Shown: positions 1 through 9,379, counted from the stretch's first letter. The stretch is 64,000 bases of DNA from Labrys miyagiensis (GCF_030160835.1 NZ_BSPC01000014.1:62001-126000), one strand, 5' to 3'. A program made the numbers and translations. Notes: generated from the letters alone by a model not told the origin.

Positions 1-473
1 TTGCCGCCGCCACCGGCTCGAACAGCGTATTTCTCGAGTGTACGCAGTCCTGGCGTGGTCTTCCTGGTGCAGACGATTTGCGCCTTGTGCTCCTTGACGG
101 CTTCGACGATTCCAGCCGTGACAGTGGCAATGCCGCTGAGGTGGCACAGAAAGTTCAGCGCGACGCGCTCAGCGGTCAGCAGGGCGTGGGCGCGCCCGCT
201 CACCGAGGCGATTATCGCGCCGGCCGCAACCTTGCTGCCGTCAGGCTTGTCGACGACGACTTTGACTTCGGGATCCATCAGCCGAAAGGCAGCACCGGCA
301 ACATCGAGACCGGCGACCACGCCTGGCTGACGAGCGACCAGGACCGTTTTGGCCGTGAGATCGCGCGGAACAATGGCGTCGGTCGTCAGATCGCCGGCGC
401 GGCCGAGGTCCTCGGCCAGGGCTGCCCGGACAAGCGGCTCGAACAGAAAGGAGGGCAGGGGAATCAGCGTCAT
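1..473 (-). CDS. nadC: Nicotinate-nucleotide pyrophosphorylase (quinolinate phosphoribosyltransferase), 5' part only
   Basis: Converts quinolinate and PRPP to nicotinate mononucleotide, the third de novo NAD step, in the cytoplasm. About 157 N-terminal residues are present; the rest lies beyond the left edge. Visible are the N-terminal stretch FEPLVRAALAEDLGRAGDLT and the active-site segment TRKTTPGLRTLEKYAVRAGG typical of QPRTases. The ATG (473-471) is one base from the nadB stop (477-475), so translation is probably coupled. It is the last gene of the nadA-nadB-nadC operon, the usual alphaproteobacterial order. Identity is secure; only completeness is unknown. Confidence 0.95.
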   Translation of the reverse strand, partial: MTLIPLPSFLFEPLVRAALAEDLGRAGDLTTDAIVPRDLTAKTVLVARQPGVVAGLDVAGAAFRLMDPEVKVVVDKPDGSKVAAGAIIASVSGRAHALLTAERVALNFLCHLSGIATVTAGIVEAVKEHKAQIVCTRKTTPGLRTLEKYAVRAGGGG

Positions 474-474
474 G

Positions 475-2031
475 TCAGGCACTCTCGGCGAGATGAACTG
501 TTTCATGGGGGGACTCCGAGGCCGTGGCCATTGCATCCTGGAGGGACATGGTCGACGGCGAAGCTGTGGCGTGGGCCGACGGAAAGTCAGACCGGAAATG
601 CGCACCGCGGCTCTCCTCGCGCCGCAGCGCGGAGACAGCCATCATCAGGGCCACTTGCGCCGGTCCCGTGGAAGGGCCGCGACGAATCGCCAGAGGGAGC
701 AGCGCGCTGACCGCACGACCCAGTCCGCTTCGATCCCTCACCAGGCCAAGCCAACGCGAGAGGATCGGGCGTATGGGCGTTGCGTTGGACGCCGCAGGCA
801 TTACGGGTAGGGCATGGTCAGTCAGCCTTCCGTGGATCCCGTGCTCAGAATTGCCGACATCCTCGGCGACCCAAGATGCGCACACCGCCGCCTCCGTGAG
901 GGAATTGCTGGCCAGTCGATTGGCGCCGTGAAGGCCGGTGCAAGCAACTTCACCGCAAGCCCACAAGCCGGGGAGAGAGGTGCGGCCAAGACCGTCAACG
1001 GCAATACCACCCATATGATAATGAACGGCCGGTCGTACTGGTATCGGCACCCGCGCCGGATCGATGCCGGCCAGAAGGCATGTCCGCGCGATCTCCGGGA
1101 ATCGCTGCGGGAATGTCGCCCCGAGCTTGGCGCGTGCATCGAGGAAGATCGAATGCCCGCCTATGCGGTGGCTCCAGACCCCTCGCGCAACCTCATCACG
1201 CGGTCCGAGTTCCGCTCTCGGCAGGTGTTTCAGAAAGCGCTCACCCGTTTCGTCGATCAGGACAGCGCCCTCTCCCCGCACCGCTTCACTGATCAACCTC
1301 ATCGGCCGCGCCGGCGTGTCGAGCGCCGTGGGATGGAACTGGATGAATTCGAGGTTTGAAAGGATTGCGCCGGCTTGAGCAGCGAGCGCCAGTCCCTGTC
1401 CGATACTGGTTCTCGGATTGGTGCTTTCCTGGAACAGCCCGCCGATCCCTCCCGTGGCAAGCACGACACGGGAGGTGGGAATGACGAGCGGCCCTGACGG
1501 GAGGGCGATCATCACGCCGGCGACCCGTCCGTTCTCGACGAGAAGCCGGCGTGCTTCGGCGCCCTCGAATACGACAATCGAAGGCGTCCTATGAATGGCC
1601 TCGACCAAGGCCCGGACGATCTCCCGCCCTGTGCCATCCCCGGCGGCGTGAACGATGCGCCGCCGACTATGAGCCGCTTCAAGTCCGAGCGCGAACTGCG
1701 CCTCGCCCTCGCGATCGAAGCGAACACCAAGATCGCTGAGCCTCCTCACGATGGCAGGGGCCGCCTCCAGGATGCGGCGGGCCGGTGGCACATCCACCAG
1801 TCCGTTGCCGGCGGCAACCGTATCGTCGAGATGCCGGGCAGGGCTGTCATCCTCCGCGATGCTCGCTGCCATTCCACCCTGGGCGAGGGCAGATGAGGTG
1901 TATTCGCCCAACGGACCGAGCGAAAGCAGCACGGTCGGCTCCGGAGCAAGGGAGAGAGCAGTCATCAGGCCTGCAAGGCCCGAGCCGACGATAACCGGTT
2001 GGCCTTGAAAGCATCTTGGATACTGGCTCAT
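475..2031 (-). CDS. nadB: L-aspartate oxidase
   Basis: FAD-dependent oxidase turning L-aspartate into iminoaspartate, which NadA condenses to quinolinate. The 518-residue protein has the N-terminal dinucleotide fold ([14 protein letters not shown]), the succinate-dehydrogenase-like active-site motif [15 protein letters not shown] and the C-terminal FAD motif [16 protein letters not shown]. The ATG at 2031 was chosen because it overlaps the nadA stop as ATGA and the homologous sequence starts there; a longer reading upstream lies inside nadA. Length is normal for NadB. Second gene of the nad operon. Confidence 0.95.
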   Translation of the reverse strand: MSQYPRCFQGQPVIVGSGLAGLMTALSLAPEPTVLLSLGPLGEYTSSALAQGGMAASIAEDDSPARHLDDTVAAGNGLVDVPPARRILEAAPAIVRRLSDLGVRFDREGEAQFALGLEAAHSRRRIVHAAGDGTGREIVRALVEAIHRTPSIVVFEGAEARRLLVENGRVAGVMIALPSGPLVIPTSRVVLATGGIGGLFQESTNPRTSIGQGLALAAQAGAILSNLEFIQFHPTALDTPARPMRLISEAVRGEGAVLIDETGERFLKHLPRAELGPRDEVARGVWSHRIGGHSIFLDARAKLGATFPQRFPEIARTCLLAGIDPARVPIPVRPAVHYHMGGIAVDGLGRTSLPGLWACGEVACTGLHGANRLASNSLTEAAVCASWVAEDVGNSEHGIHGRLTDHALPVMPAASNATPIRPILSRWLGLVRDRSGLGRAVSALLPLAIRRGPSTGPAQVALMMAVSALRREESRGAHFRSDFPSAHATASPSTMSLQDAMATASESPHETVHLAESA

Positions 2032-3011
2032 AGCGACAGCATCCTCTCGACGGCCCGGCGGGCAGGCGCGGCCAGAGCCGGGTCGATGGTCACTACGTGC
2101 TGGTTCGTCTCGAGAGCCGCCCGGATGTTGGCAAGGGTTATTCGCTTCATATGCGGGCACAGATTGCACGGCCGCACGAATTCGACGCCGGGATGGTGAA
2201 GCGCCACGTTGTCGCTCATGGAGCATTCGGTCAGAAGCACCACCCGTGCGGGCTGGTTAGTGGCGACGAAGTCCGACATCACCGCCGTCGACCCCGAGAA
2301 GTCGGCCAGCGCCACGACATCCGGCGGACATTCTGGATGGGCCAGGATGATGATGCCAGGGTGGTCTTCCCGCAATTGGCGGACTTCGGCGGCCGAGAAG
2401 CGCTCATGCACTTCGCAGTGCCCCTTCCAGGCAATGATCTCGACGTCGGTCTCCGACGCGATGTTCCGGGCGAGATACTCGTCCGGGAGCATGATGACAC
2501 GGTCGACGCCGAGCCCTTCGACGATCGCCTTGGCATTGCCTGACGTGCAGCAGATATCGGACTCCGCCTTCACTGCCGCGGAGGTATTCACATAGGTGAT
2601 GATCGGAACGCCGGGGTATTGCCGGCGCATGAGCCGCACGTCCTCGGGGCGGATGGAGTCAGCGAGCGAGCAGCCGGCACGCAGGTCCGGAATGAGCACT
2701 GTCTTCTCGGGATTGAGAAGCTTGGCCGTCTCGGCCATGAAATGCACGCCGGCGAGCACGATGACCTCGGCGTCGACCGTCATGGCCTTGCGGGCCAGGG
2801 CAAGGCTATCGCCAACAATGTCGGCGACGCAGTGAAAGATCTCGGGCGTTTGGTAGTTGTGCGCCAGGATCACCGCGTTTCGCCGCCGCTTGAGCTCGAG
2901 GATGGCGTCGACATCGTCGGCGAAGACTGGCCATTCCATCGGCGGAATGAGGCTTTTCACACGCTCGTAAAGGGGAAACGTCCGAAGGAGCACGTCGGAG
3001 CGAGATGACAT
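2028..3011 (-). CDS. nadA: Quinolinate synthase A
   Basis: 4Fe-4S enzyme condensing iminoaspartate with dihydroxyacetone phosphate to quinolinate. The 327-residue protein shows the three cluster cysteines in [16 protein letters not shown] and [12 protein letters not shown]. The start at 3011 (MSSRSDVL) is preceded by CGGAG eight bases upstream; an in-frame ATG seven codons earlier (3032) lacks such a site and lies in the operator region. It is the first gene of nadABC; its stop overlaps nadB by 4 bp. The 57-bp gap to nrtR holds a candidate NrtR operator, so NAD-status-dependent repression is expected. Confidence 0.95.
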   Translation of the reverse strand: MSSRSDVLLRTFPLYERVKSLIPPMEWPVFADDVDAILELKRRRNAVILAHNYQTPEIFHCVADIVGDSLALARKAMTVDAEVIVLAGVHFMAETAKLLNPEKTVLIPDLRAGCSLADSIRPEDVRLMRRQYPGVPIITYVNTSAAVKAESDICCTSGNAKAIVEGLGVDRVIMLPDEYLARNIASETDVEIIAWKGHCEVHERFSAAEVRQLREDHPGIIILAHPECPPDVVALADFSGSTAVMSDFVATNQPARVVLLTECSMSDNVALHHPGVEFVRPCNLCPHMKRITLANIRAALETNQHVVTIDPALAAPARRAVERMLSL

Positions 3012-3025
3012 TTTTATACTCCGTT

Positions 3026-3061
3026 TGAGCATAACGTATGCATATGCTTAAACTGAGCATA
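3026..3061. promoter_or_regulatory. Candidate NrtR operator upstream of nadA
   Basis: An imperfect inverted repeat lies at 3043-3061: TATGCTTA, three bases, then TGAGCATA (7 of 8 arm positions pair). A third copy of TGAGCATA is at 3026-3033, 28 bp from the right arm. The motif is immediately upstream of nadA and directly downstream of a Nudix-type regulator gene. That NrtR is the ligand is inferred from this position and from the known NrtR control of nad genes. Confidence 0.6.
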
Positions 3062-3068
3062 AAGATTG

Positions 3069-3992
3069 TCAACCCCGGGCGAGCGGTATTTTGGTTCCGA
3101 CGGCAACCCTCTCCGCCAGCACCGCCTGTCGAAAGCGGAACAGCTTGGCGGGTCGGCCTATGGTGTCCGAGGTCACGGCTCCAGTTTCTTCCACCAGTTC
3201 CTGCTGCTCGATGAGGCGTCGGAAATTCTGCTTGTGGATCCGCTGGCCCGCGAGAGCTTCGACGCAACGCTGGAGCTGGAGGAGGGTGAAGGTCGGCGCG
3301 AGAAGCTCAAAGACAACGGGACGGTATTTGATCTTGGCACGTAGCCGCCCGATGCCAGTCGCAAGGATGCGCCGATGATCGGCCAACATCGACTTTCCGG
3401 GGACGAGCGCCGCGCTTCCCGAGGCAGGGCCGGTGCTGGGAACCAGGCCAGCCTCATAGAGAAGCTCATAGCGCTGCAGCACCAGTTCCTCATGCCAGGC
3501 CAGGCCACTAAGGCCGAAGGAGATATTGACCCTTTGCGTCCGCTCCTCGCGCAGGCCCGCCGTTGCTCCGTCCCGCGCCCATGTCAGAAGGGGAACTGCA
3601 ATCCGGTCGTCGAAGAACGGTGGCCGCCCGTCGCGATGATCTTCCCATGGAAAATAGTCGTACCAGTCGCGCCATGAACTTGTCGCTCCAGCATCTCTGC
3701 CCTCTCGGGTCAGGCCGAGATAGCTGATTGAAATCACCCGGTGTTGGGCATCTCCGGCGCGGTCCCTATCGGCGAAAGTATAGAGCTGCTCGATATAGCC
3801 GAGAACGTGCCCAGTCTGGCGCTCGACCCGGGCGCGCAGCCCTGATTGCAGTGAGCGGTGGTCCGCTTCAAACGGACCGGAAGGCAGCGCATTCCCGTCC
3901 TTGACGGTCAGGGTTCGTGGCCGGTTACCCGATACGGCGACGAGCACGGCAATGAGATCAGCCGTGATCGCGTTTTCCTGATCCACTCGCAA
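3069..3992 (-). CDS. nrtR: NrtR, Nudix-related transcriptional regulator of NAD metabolism
   Basis: A 307-residue regulator with an N-terminal Nudix-like fold and a C-terminal winged helix. The Nudix box is degenerate (GPFEADHRSLQSGLRARVERQTG-type region at about residues 38-62), as in NrtR, where it binds ADP-ribose-type ligands. The C-terminal half has the typical FTLLQLQRCVEAL...NFRRLI...GRPAKLFRF pattern. Start codon is TTG at 3992 or GTG at 3986; no in-frame ATG precedes the upstream stop. It lies just upstream of nadA on the same strand, with the candidate operator between them. Family members repress NAD biosynthesis genes; the target here is inferred from position. Confidence 0.88.
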   Translation of the reverse strand: MRVDQENAITADLIAVLVAVSGNRPRTLTVKDGNALPSGPFEADHRSLQSGLRARVERQTGHVLGYIEQLYTFADRDRAGDAQHRVISISYLGLTREGRDAGATSSWRDWYDYFPWEDHRDGRPPFFDDRIAVPLLTWARDGATAGLREERTQRVNISFGLSGLAWHEELVLQRYELLYEAGLVPSTGPASGSAALVPGKSMLADHRRILATGIGRLRAKIKYRPVVFELLAPTFTLLQLQRCVEALAGQRIHKQNFRRLIEQQELVEETGAVTSDTIGRPAKLFRFRQAVLAERVAVGTKIPLARG

Positions 3993-4176
3993 GGGTAAAG
4001 CCCAACATTTTCATCATTGACCGGTCAATCATTCTATGGCCGCGACCATACTCTCTTTTCTATTGGCGACTGAACATTGTTCCTCCGAGGATCGGAACCT
4101 GTCCTTCGTTCCATGCGGTGTTCGGCCACGGACAGCCGGGCAGGGGGATTGGCATAACGTCGTGTGTGGAAGAGAG

Positions 4177-5721
4177 CTACTCGGCAAGCTCCGTGATTTC
4201 GAAATGCCGGAGGCCCGCCGCGGTCGCCAATAGCGATAGGCGCTCGCTCACCGCTTCGCTGTCTGGGACCCTGACCAGACGCCCGACCTCGAGGCGCAAT
4301 CGCTTGGAGCCGATGACGAGCCGGGAGCCCGCCAACACCGCCGGCATTCCTCCGGAAAGGCGATAAGCCAAGAGGATGGCGCGCCCGAGTATTTCGGCGC
4401 GGCTGCGCGCCTTGCCGGACAGAAGGCCAATGGCGGGGGAGAGCCAAGGCGCGTCAAAGCGCCCCGCGTAACGCGCGTTGAGGGCCACGGCCAGGAAGGC
4501 TCTTTCGACGTGCTCGATGCCGATAAAGGGAAACTGGAGCACACGGCGAAAGCTTTCCTCCGCGCGGACGTCGGCATGATCGCGCCAGCCCAGGTCAGAG
4601 AGGGCGCATAACGCCACACGCAGGCGCGTATCGGCGGTTCCTTCGTCCGGGAACAGGCCGGCCGTCCACGGCACGAGCGCATGAGCGAAATTCGGCACGC
4701 GCGACCACGGCAATCCCACGAGCTGCGCTCCCTCGATCAAGGGATCGAGATAGCGCTCTTCATGCGGCAATTGCGAATAAAGCCAGCCTTCCCGCAGACC
4801 GAGGGCGGAAAATATAACGTGCTCGGGGGCCAGATGCCTCAGCACACGATCGAGCACTAGGGCAGCAGCAGGCAAGGTGCGAGCGCGGCGTCGCGGCACC
4901 CCCGTGAGGTCCGCCAGCTTGTTCGGCGGCAGCCGCAGGATGGTCTTGGCAAAGGCACGGGCCTCCTTTGTGGCGATACGATAGCCATGCACCACCTGTA
5001 CCGGTGCCTTGGCAGCGTGCATCTGGGCCTTGGCGAAGGCGCGCCAGCCACCTCCAACGGCGAAAAAGGTGGACTGGGAGAATGTCGAAGGCAGGTTCTC
5101 CGCCAGCAGGGCATCGATGCGGTGTTTGGCATCGCCGCCATCCTGCATCAGAGCCTCCACCGGCAGGGCGCCGAGCGGGAGGCTGACCCAATGCTCGCCC
5201 ACACGGTCGTCGAGCGCCTCGGCAACCTCGAGGCTGCCGCCGCCCATGTCCCCGACCAGACCAGTCGGACGGTAAAAGCCCGAGATCACGCCGAGCGTTG
5301 CGAAATGAGCTTCTTCGGCACCGGTAAGGATTCGCACCTTCACGCCGGCCTCGGCATGTATCGCTTCAACAAGGTCCTTGCCATTACCGGCGCGGCGAAT
5401 GGCTTCGGTCGCGGTGGCGTCGAGACGGGTCACGCCCATGGCGTCGGCGATGGCGCGGAAGCGTCGTACGGCCTCGACCGTACGGCGAAAACCATCCCCC
5501 GAAATCATGCCCGTCTGGGCAAGCCCCTCTCCAAGGCGGCAGAGCGACTTTTCGTTGAAGCGCGGCAGGGGTGCGCGACCGAGCTGATCATAAACGACCA
5601 GGCGGACCGAATTTGAGCCGATATCGACAATCCCGTAGGGAGCTCGATCAACGCGGCCGGCTCTCTCCGGGTCAAGGTCGAGCGGACGATGTGCCGGCGC
5701 CGATTGTTTCCCAGTCGTCAT
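4177..5721 (-). CDS. ppx: Exopolyphosphatase / guanosine pentaphosphatase (Ppx/GppA family)
   Basis: Hydrolyses terminal phosphate from inorganic polyphosphate or pppGpp. The 514-residue protein has the ASKHA phosphate loop IVDIGSNSVRLVVYDQ, the second motif GDMGGGSLEVAE and the catalytic-region Glu in TATEAIRRAGNG, followed by a C-terminal HD-like helical domain. The ATG at 5721 follows GGGGGCG; upstream in-frame ATG codons lie before the conserved start. It stands alone, about 180 bp from nrtR. Substrate preference between polyP and pppGpp cannot be told from sequence. Confidence 0.88.
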   Translation of the reverse strand: MTTGKQSAPAHRPLDLDPERAGRVDRAPYGIVDIGSNSVRLVVYDQLGRAPLPRFNEKSLCRLGEGLAQTGMISGDGFRRTVEAVRRFRAIADAMGVTRLDATATEAIRRAGNGKDLVEAIHAEAGVKVRILTGAEEAHFATLGVISGFYRPTGLVGDMGGGSLEVAEALDDRVGEHWVSLPLGALPVEALMQDGGDAKHRIDALLAENLPSTFSQSTFFAVGGGWRAFAKAQMHAAKAPVQVVHGYRIATKEARAFAKTILRLPPNKLADLTGVPRRRARTLPAAALVLDRVLRHLAPEHVIFSALGLREGWLYSQLPHEERYLDPLIEGAQLVGLPWSRVPNFAHALVPWTAGLFPDEGTADTRLRVALCALSDLGWRDHADVRAEESFRRVLQFPFIGIEHVERAFLAVALNARYAGRFDAPWLSPAIGLLSGKARSRAEILGRAILLAYRLSGGMPAVLAGSRLVIGSKRLRLEVGRLVRVPDSEAVSERLSLLATAAGLRHFEITELAE

Positions 5722-6002
5722 GGAACGCCCCCAAGATGCTCCGGATTGAGTTGGTCGTCTTAACAAGGTGGAGACTAGCAGTTTGCCGGCGATTGTGGGT
5801 AGGTTCCGGCCGGTTTCGGGGTCAATGCCAATGGCGTCGGAAAATGCATAGTTCGGGCATGCGAAAAAGTCCCTGGGTGCTAAAATCGGGGTGCCGGAAT
5901 TAAATTGATTTATTTGGTCGGGGCATCGCTTGCAGCCCTTGCCCACGGGTCGGCAAATACTACCTCCAGGGGCATCATTTTCTGTGAGCCGCTGGGGACG
6001 CC

Positions 6003-6302
6003 ATGAGCGCGATCGATTACGAAGAATGGGTGGAAATTGTCACCACAAGCGAGGACAGCGACGAGCCGCCCGGAACCAGGGAAATCACGCGGGCGACCAA
6101 GCTTGGGCCGATGCCGCTGTGGAGAGCCGTACGGATGGTGCTTGTAGATTGGGCGCCGAGCTCGAGACGGCAGATGGGCGCCCAGATCCTGAGGGATCAG
6201 GGCGCTTCATTGATGGATCTAGGCGCGATTCAAACGGTTTACGACCAAGATGACTTCCCAGCGAAGCGGGACCGCGGGTGGCAGGGCCGAGTAGCGGCTT
6301 AG
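6003..6302 (+). CDS. Uncharacterised 99-residue protein
   Basis: Open frame with ATG at 6003 behind a GGGGA ribosome site, acidic N-terminus (YEEWVEIVTTSEDSDEPPG) and a basic middle. No signal peptide, membrane segment or recognised domain. It diverges from ppx with about 280 bp between them. Base composition fits coding DNA, but I recognise no family, so it is a moderately supported hypothetical gene. Confidence 0.45.
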   Translation: MSAIDYEEWVEIVTTSEDSDEPPGTREITRATKLGPMPLWRAVRMVLVDWAPSSRRQMGAQILRDQGASLMDLGAIQTVYDQDDFPAKRDRGWQGRVAA

Positions 6303-6608
6303 GCCATCATTAGGCCATCACTCCTATCGCCCTCACGGGCTTCAACTCGACAGTCGCCCGCCGGTCAATCTTGTCAGCGAAGCTGCGAGGCAGGGCCTTC
6401 CATGAGATAGGCCTCGTAACGCCCGGAGTGGCCCGGCGCCGGGTTGGGGCAGCGCCGGGCCTAACCCCGATGACCGGCGGAGATCGGAGGGGAAACGCCG
6501 GTCGAGGGTGCCCGTAAGGGCGCTCAAATTCTACCTCTGTACCGACAGGTCACAATCCGGCGAATAAGACGGAGACCGATTTTGTACCGACTGTTTCTCC
6601 ATCACCGC
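6303..6608. other. Intergenic stretch with one strong hairpin
   Basis: No convincing gene. It holds a short direct repeat TAGGCCATCA (two copies near 6300-6320) and a perfect 10-bp inverted repeat, GGCCCGGCGC at 6430-6439 and GCGCCGGGCC at 6452-6461, without a T tract. It lies between two convergent genes and may help end transcription. Confidence 0.4.
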
Positions 6609-6875
6609 TCACAGGTGATGCAACAATCTCCCGATCGGGCCGTGGTGGTGGTGATAGTATCCATAGCGCGGATAGTATCCGTCTCGGTAACCGTGATAGT
6701 TGCGGTAACGGTAGTCGCGATAGTTGTGGTAACGGTAGTCGTGGTGGTGCCAATCCGCATTATGAATAACCGTGTTGTCAGGAGAACTTGCCGCAACGGG
6801 CATAGCCGAAGCGACGTCTACTGACGCAATGACGCCTGCGAGTGAAGCAGCGGCGACTAATGTATATCTATTCAT
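6609..6875 (-). CDS. Small exported His/Tyr-rich protein
   Basis: An 88-residue protein with a clear signal peptide (MNRYTLVAAASLAGVIASVDVASA) and a mature part made of aromatic and histidine repeats: HHHDYRYHNYRDYRYRNY, then GYYPRYGYYHHHHG. GAGAGG lies just upstream of the ATG (6875). Such low-complexity exported proteins are common in Hyphomicrobiales and have no assigned role; metal binding by the histidines is a guess. Next to two other small exported proteins (7445 and 7823). Confidence 0.7.
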   Translation of the reverse strand: MNRYTLVAAASLAGVIASVDVASAMPVAASSPDNTVIHNADWHHHDYRYHNYRDYRYRNYHGYRDGYYPRYGYYHHHHGPIGRLLHHL

Positions 6876-7019
6876 CTAATAACCTCTCTTACGAAAATTC
6901 TTTCGCGGCGGTGCGCGCCATGATGATTCAATTTTCGGCTCGCCGTGTGACAACTCTTTCAGCCATGAAACTGTTCCGTCATGTGCCGGGGCGTGAGTCC
7001 ACGCGGCCGCTGTTGGTGA

Positions 7020-7247
7020 CTGCGCTGGAGCTTTTTCCTGCCGGTCGCCCAGGCTTCATACCTGACCATGCTGTGCGAGCAGGCGAAGCGAGAATCGCCT
7101 CCAGTTGGGCTGACCAAGGCGGATGCATCAAAGATGATCGGTGAGTTGAAAGAGGAGCTAAATCTCCAAGCAACAGCCGTAGCGCACTCATCTCGCATCT
7201 TCCAAATCGGAGCAGACGCCGATCGATATATCCTTATGGACGGATAA
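7020..7247 (+). pseudogene. Possible remnant of a DUF3072-like gene
   Basis: The frame ending at TAA 7245-7247 encodes AQASYLTMLCEQAKRE and then GLTKADASKMIGELKEEL, resembling the short DUF3072 motif (AQASYLKTL...LTKAEASKRIDEL). A TGA at 7017-7019 closes the frame and there is no ATG before the motif; the first ATG (7068) would remove its start. The next 200 bases contain another peptide-like stretch in a different frame (7228-7400, TDNVIGTKVVETAEEGAKF). The region looks like decayed coding sequence. The family call is from memory. Confidence 0.35.
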
Positions 7248-7444
7248 CGTCATCGGAACCAAGGTTGTTGAGACTGCCGAAGAAGGCGCGAAATTCATCG
7301 CCGATGCAGTTGCCGCTTGTAACCGAGCCGAAAAGGCACGCGCGGTTCCGCTCGGCCGCCACGCTCCGACCGCCCGCAACCTTCCCATCGATAGCGCGTT
7401 GAATCCAACGCACCGTGCAAATCCTCAGCGAGCTGGAGGCATGC

Positions 7445-7741
7445 ATGAAATCAATAATGGGATTGTTAGCGTGCACAGCATTCCTTGGCCTGGCAGGCGC
7501 AGCGAGTGCGATACAAGCCTCGCCGACGCAAACGAATGCTGACCCGATCACATCCATAACAAGTTGCCAGGGCTCTGCTTGGGATCCCTGTATCCCAGAC
7601 CGTCCTTCACCACCCATGGGTTGGGTGCCGCAGCCACCCGCCCCCGATTGGCGTCAACCGCCGATACAGCCGATTTGGGAACGCGAGCCTCAACGGGCGC
7701 CAGCGAGATCGCCAATAGGTGTCGACATCATCCGGCTATAA
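7445..7741 (+). CDS. Small exported Pro/Trp-rich protein
   Basis: A 98-residue protein starting at ATG 7445, five bases after GGAGG (7435-7439); a further in-frame ATG 10 codons upstream lacks such a site. Signal peptide MKSIMGLLACTAFLGLAGAA; the mature part has two cysteines (SCQGSAWDPC) and a Pro/Trp-rich C-terminus (PPMGWVPQPPAPDWRQPP). No known domain. Neighbour of two other small exported proteins. Confidence 0.55.
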   Translation: MKSIMGLLACTAFLGLAGAASAIQASPTQTNADPITSITSCQGSAWDPCIPDRPSPPMGWVPQPPAPDWRQPPIQPIWEREPQRAPARSPIGVDIIRL

Positions 7742-7822
7742 TCGCGGCCACTGATGGTGCCCTGCGCACAAAAAAGGAAGGGCAGCTCGCCCTTCCTCTT
7801 CTCAGTGGCTCAAACGGCCAGC

Positions 7823-8095
7823 CTAATAGACATCGGGCTCGACGTAGTAGTGGCGCGGTGGATAATACCGGGGCGTGTCGTAGCCGGAGGGCGCCTCACG
7901 ATAGTAACGAGGGCCGGTATTCGATTCATCCTGATAACGAGGAGCGAAGAAGCCCTGCGTGTTGGGAACACAACCGTCGACGGTGCGATAATAGGCCCGC
8001 GGACAGCCAGCATCCACATTCTGAGCGAAAGAAGTTGCCGGAATAGCTGCTATGCCCACGGTGGCCAAGAAGCCGATGAGAGCTAATCGTTTCAT
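7823..8095 (-). CDS. Small exported Tyr/Arg/Pro-rich protein
   Basis: A 90-residue protein with signal peptide (MKRLALIGFLATVGIAAIPATSFA), a short two-cysteine segment (CPRAYYRTVDGC) and a Tyr/Pro-rich tail (PRYYPPRHYYVEPDVY). A GGAGG site precedes the ATG at 8095. No family recognised. The aromatic-basic composition resembles the 6609-6875 protein, which suggests a cell-envelope role, but nothing in the sequence proves it. Confidence 0.65.
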   Translation of the reverse strand: MKRLALIGFLATVGIAAIPATSFAQNVDAGCPRAYYRTVDGCVPNTQGFFAPRYQDESNTGPRYYREAPSGYDTPRYYPPRHYYVEPDVY

Positions 8096-8302
8096 GGTTT
8101 TCCTCCATGCGAATTGGACATCTGCTTATTGAACGCTTCGCTCGCTCTATCGTTCCGATTGTATCGCCCCGGTAACGCCACTCGAAATTCCGAAGGTACC
8201 CCCAGACAAGGGGAGGGTTTCGCGGCACCTCGAGGGTCCCAGCTGGCTGCAAAATTTTTATAGGGAGACATCATATTTTCCCGGAACTTCTCCTGCACCC
8301 CG

Positions 8303-8638
8303 GTGTTGTCTCTGCAGGTGACGAGCGACCCCTCGCCACTCAAACTTCGCCCGGCCTTGCTTTTCCAAATGCACCGCCGGGCTTTCTATGAGATCGGCCC
8401 TGGGAACAGGGACGAAAATCCCTCCACGCAAGCTCCGCGCGCAAAACTGGAAGCGGCGCGCCTGGCCGCCATCGAACAGTTGGCAGCATCAAGCAACACT
8501 CCTCCGCTCGAACGGATACAGGCGCTTGCTTTCATCCAGTCGGTGCAAACCGACGTCGTCGAAGAAATTGAGGAGCGAATTTCGAAATTAACTTGCTGGT
8601 ATCAAAAGCGTTTTGCGATTCTTGGTGATTCGATCTGA
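8303..8638 (+). CDS. Doubtful hypothetical protein
   Basis: Open frame of 111 residues (or 89 from an internal ATG, MHRRAFYEIG). The middle is helical and charged (LEAARLAAIEQLAASS...VVEEIEERISKLTCW). The last 12 codons lie inside a dispersed repeat (8603-8655), so the C-terminus is either recent or an artefact. No ribosome site stands out. Kept as a weak candidate only. Confidence 0.3.
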   Translation: MLSLQVTSDPSPLKLRPALLFQMHRRAFYEIGPGNRDENPSTQAPRAKLEAARLAAIEQLAASSNTPPLERIQALAFIQSVQTDVVEEIEERISKLTCWYQKRFAILGDSI

Positions 8639-8655
8639 AAGTAAAACGCTCTAGC
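8603..8655. repeat. Dispersed repeat, family B, copy 1
   Basis: About 50 bases (core TCAAAAGCGTTTTGCGATTC, then TTGGTGATTCGATCTGAA) that recur with few changes, in opposite orientation, at 14224-14272. It touches the stop codon of the SDR gene at 8651. The family shares a TTTTGCGATT core with the longer family A repeats at 28.7, 56.9 and 58.6 kb. Confidence 0.6.
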
Positions 8656-9379
8656 GGCAGGTATAGCCGCCGTCGATCGGCAGCGAAACGCCGGTGATCA
8701 TGGAGGCGGCGTCGCTCAGAAGGAACACGATCGGCGCGGCGATCTCGTCCTCCGTCGCCCAGCGGCCGAGCGGCATCTGCTTGAGGAAGGGCTCGGCGAC
8801 GTGAGGCTGGCTCCAGTGGCCGGAGGAGATCGGCGTCATCACCACCGTGGGATTCACGCTGTTGACGCGGATGTTGTATTTGCCGAGTTCGAGCGCGGAG
8901 ACGCGGGTGATGTTGTCCAGCGCGGCCTTCGAGGAACCATAGGATATGTGCCCATCCAGGGCGACGAGGGAGGCCTGGCTCGAGACATTGACGATCGAGC
9001 CCCCCTTTCCCAGGCGCACCATCGATTGGGTCGCATATTTGGTGACGATCAGGGCGCCGCGCGCATTGATGCTGATGACCTTGTCGAAGATTGCGATGTC
9101 GGTGTCCATCGGCGTTGCGATCTCGCCGCCGAAGCCGCCGCAATTAACCACGCCCCAGAGGTCGAGCCCCTCCAGCGCGTCGCGGATCTCGTGCTCGGAC
9201 GCCAGATCGAAGGCCAGCGTGCGGCAGCCGGTTTCCCTGGCGATCGCCGCGAGCGCCTCTTTCGAACGGCCGCTCGCAATGACGTCGGCATTCGCCTTGA
9301 CGAGATGACGCACGGTGGCGCCGCCGATGCCGCCGCTGCCTCCGGTTACGAGAATGGTACGTCCGTTGAAATCAGTCAT
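8651..9379 (-). CDS. SDR oxidoreductase, L-xylulose / dicarbonyl reductase-like
   Basis: A 242-residue short-chain dehydrogenase. Cofactor motif TGGSGGIG at the N-terminus, Ser in VNVSSQASL and catalytic YGSSK. The C-terminal half (RVNSVNPTVVMTP, PLGRWATEDEI, SLPIDGGYTCR) closely follows the dicarbonyl/L-xylulose reductase (DCXR) subfamily, which interconverts L-xylulose and xylitol or related keto-sugars with NADP(H). It is the last gene of the ABC importer operon 13645-8651, 57 bp after the ATPase gene, so it probably acts on the imported polyol or sugar. The actual substrate is not shown by sequence. Confidence 0.85.
   Translation of the reverse strand: MTDFNGRTILVTGGSGGIGGATVRHLVKANADVIASGRSKEALAAIARETGCRTLAFDLASEHEIRDALEGLDLWGVVNCGGFGGEIATPMDTDIAIFDKVISINARGALIVTKYATQSMVRLGKGGSIVNVSSQASLVALDGHISYGSSKAALDNITRVSALELGKYNIRVNSVNPTVVMTPISSGHWSQPHVAEPFLKQMPLGRWATEDEIAAPIVFLLSDAASMITGVSLPIDGGYTCR

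Noticed and set aside
78-810. Plus-strand frames at the left edge
   Set aside because: Antisense to nadC and nadB, both of which have clear active-site motifs.
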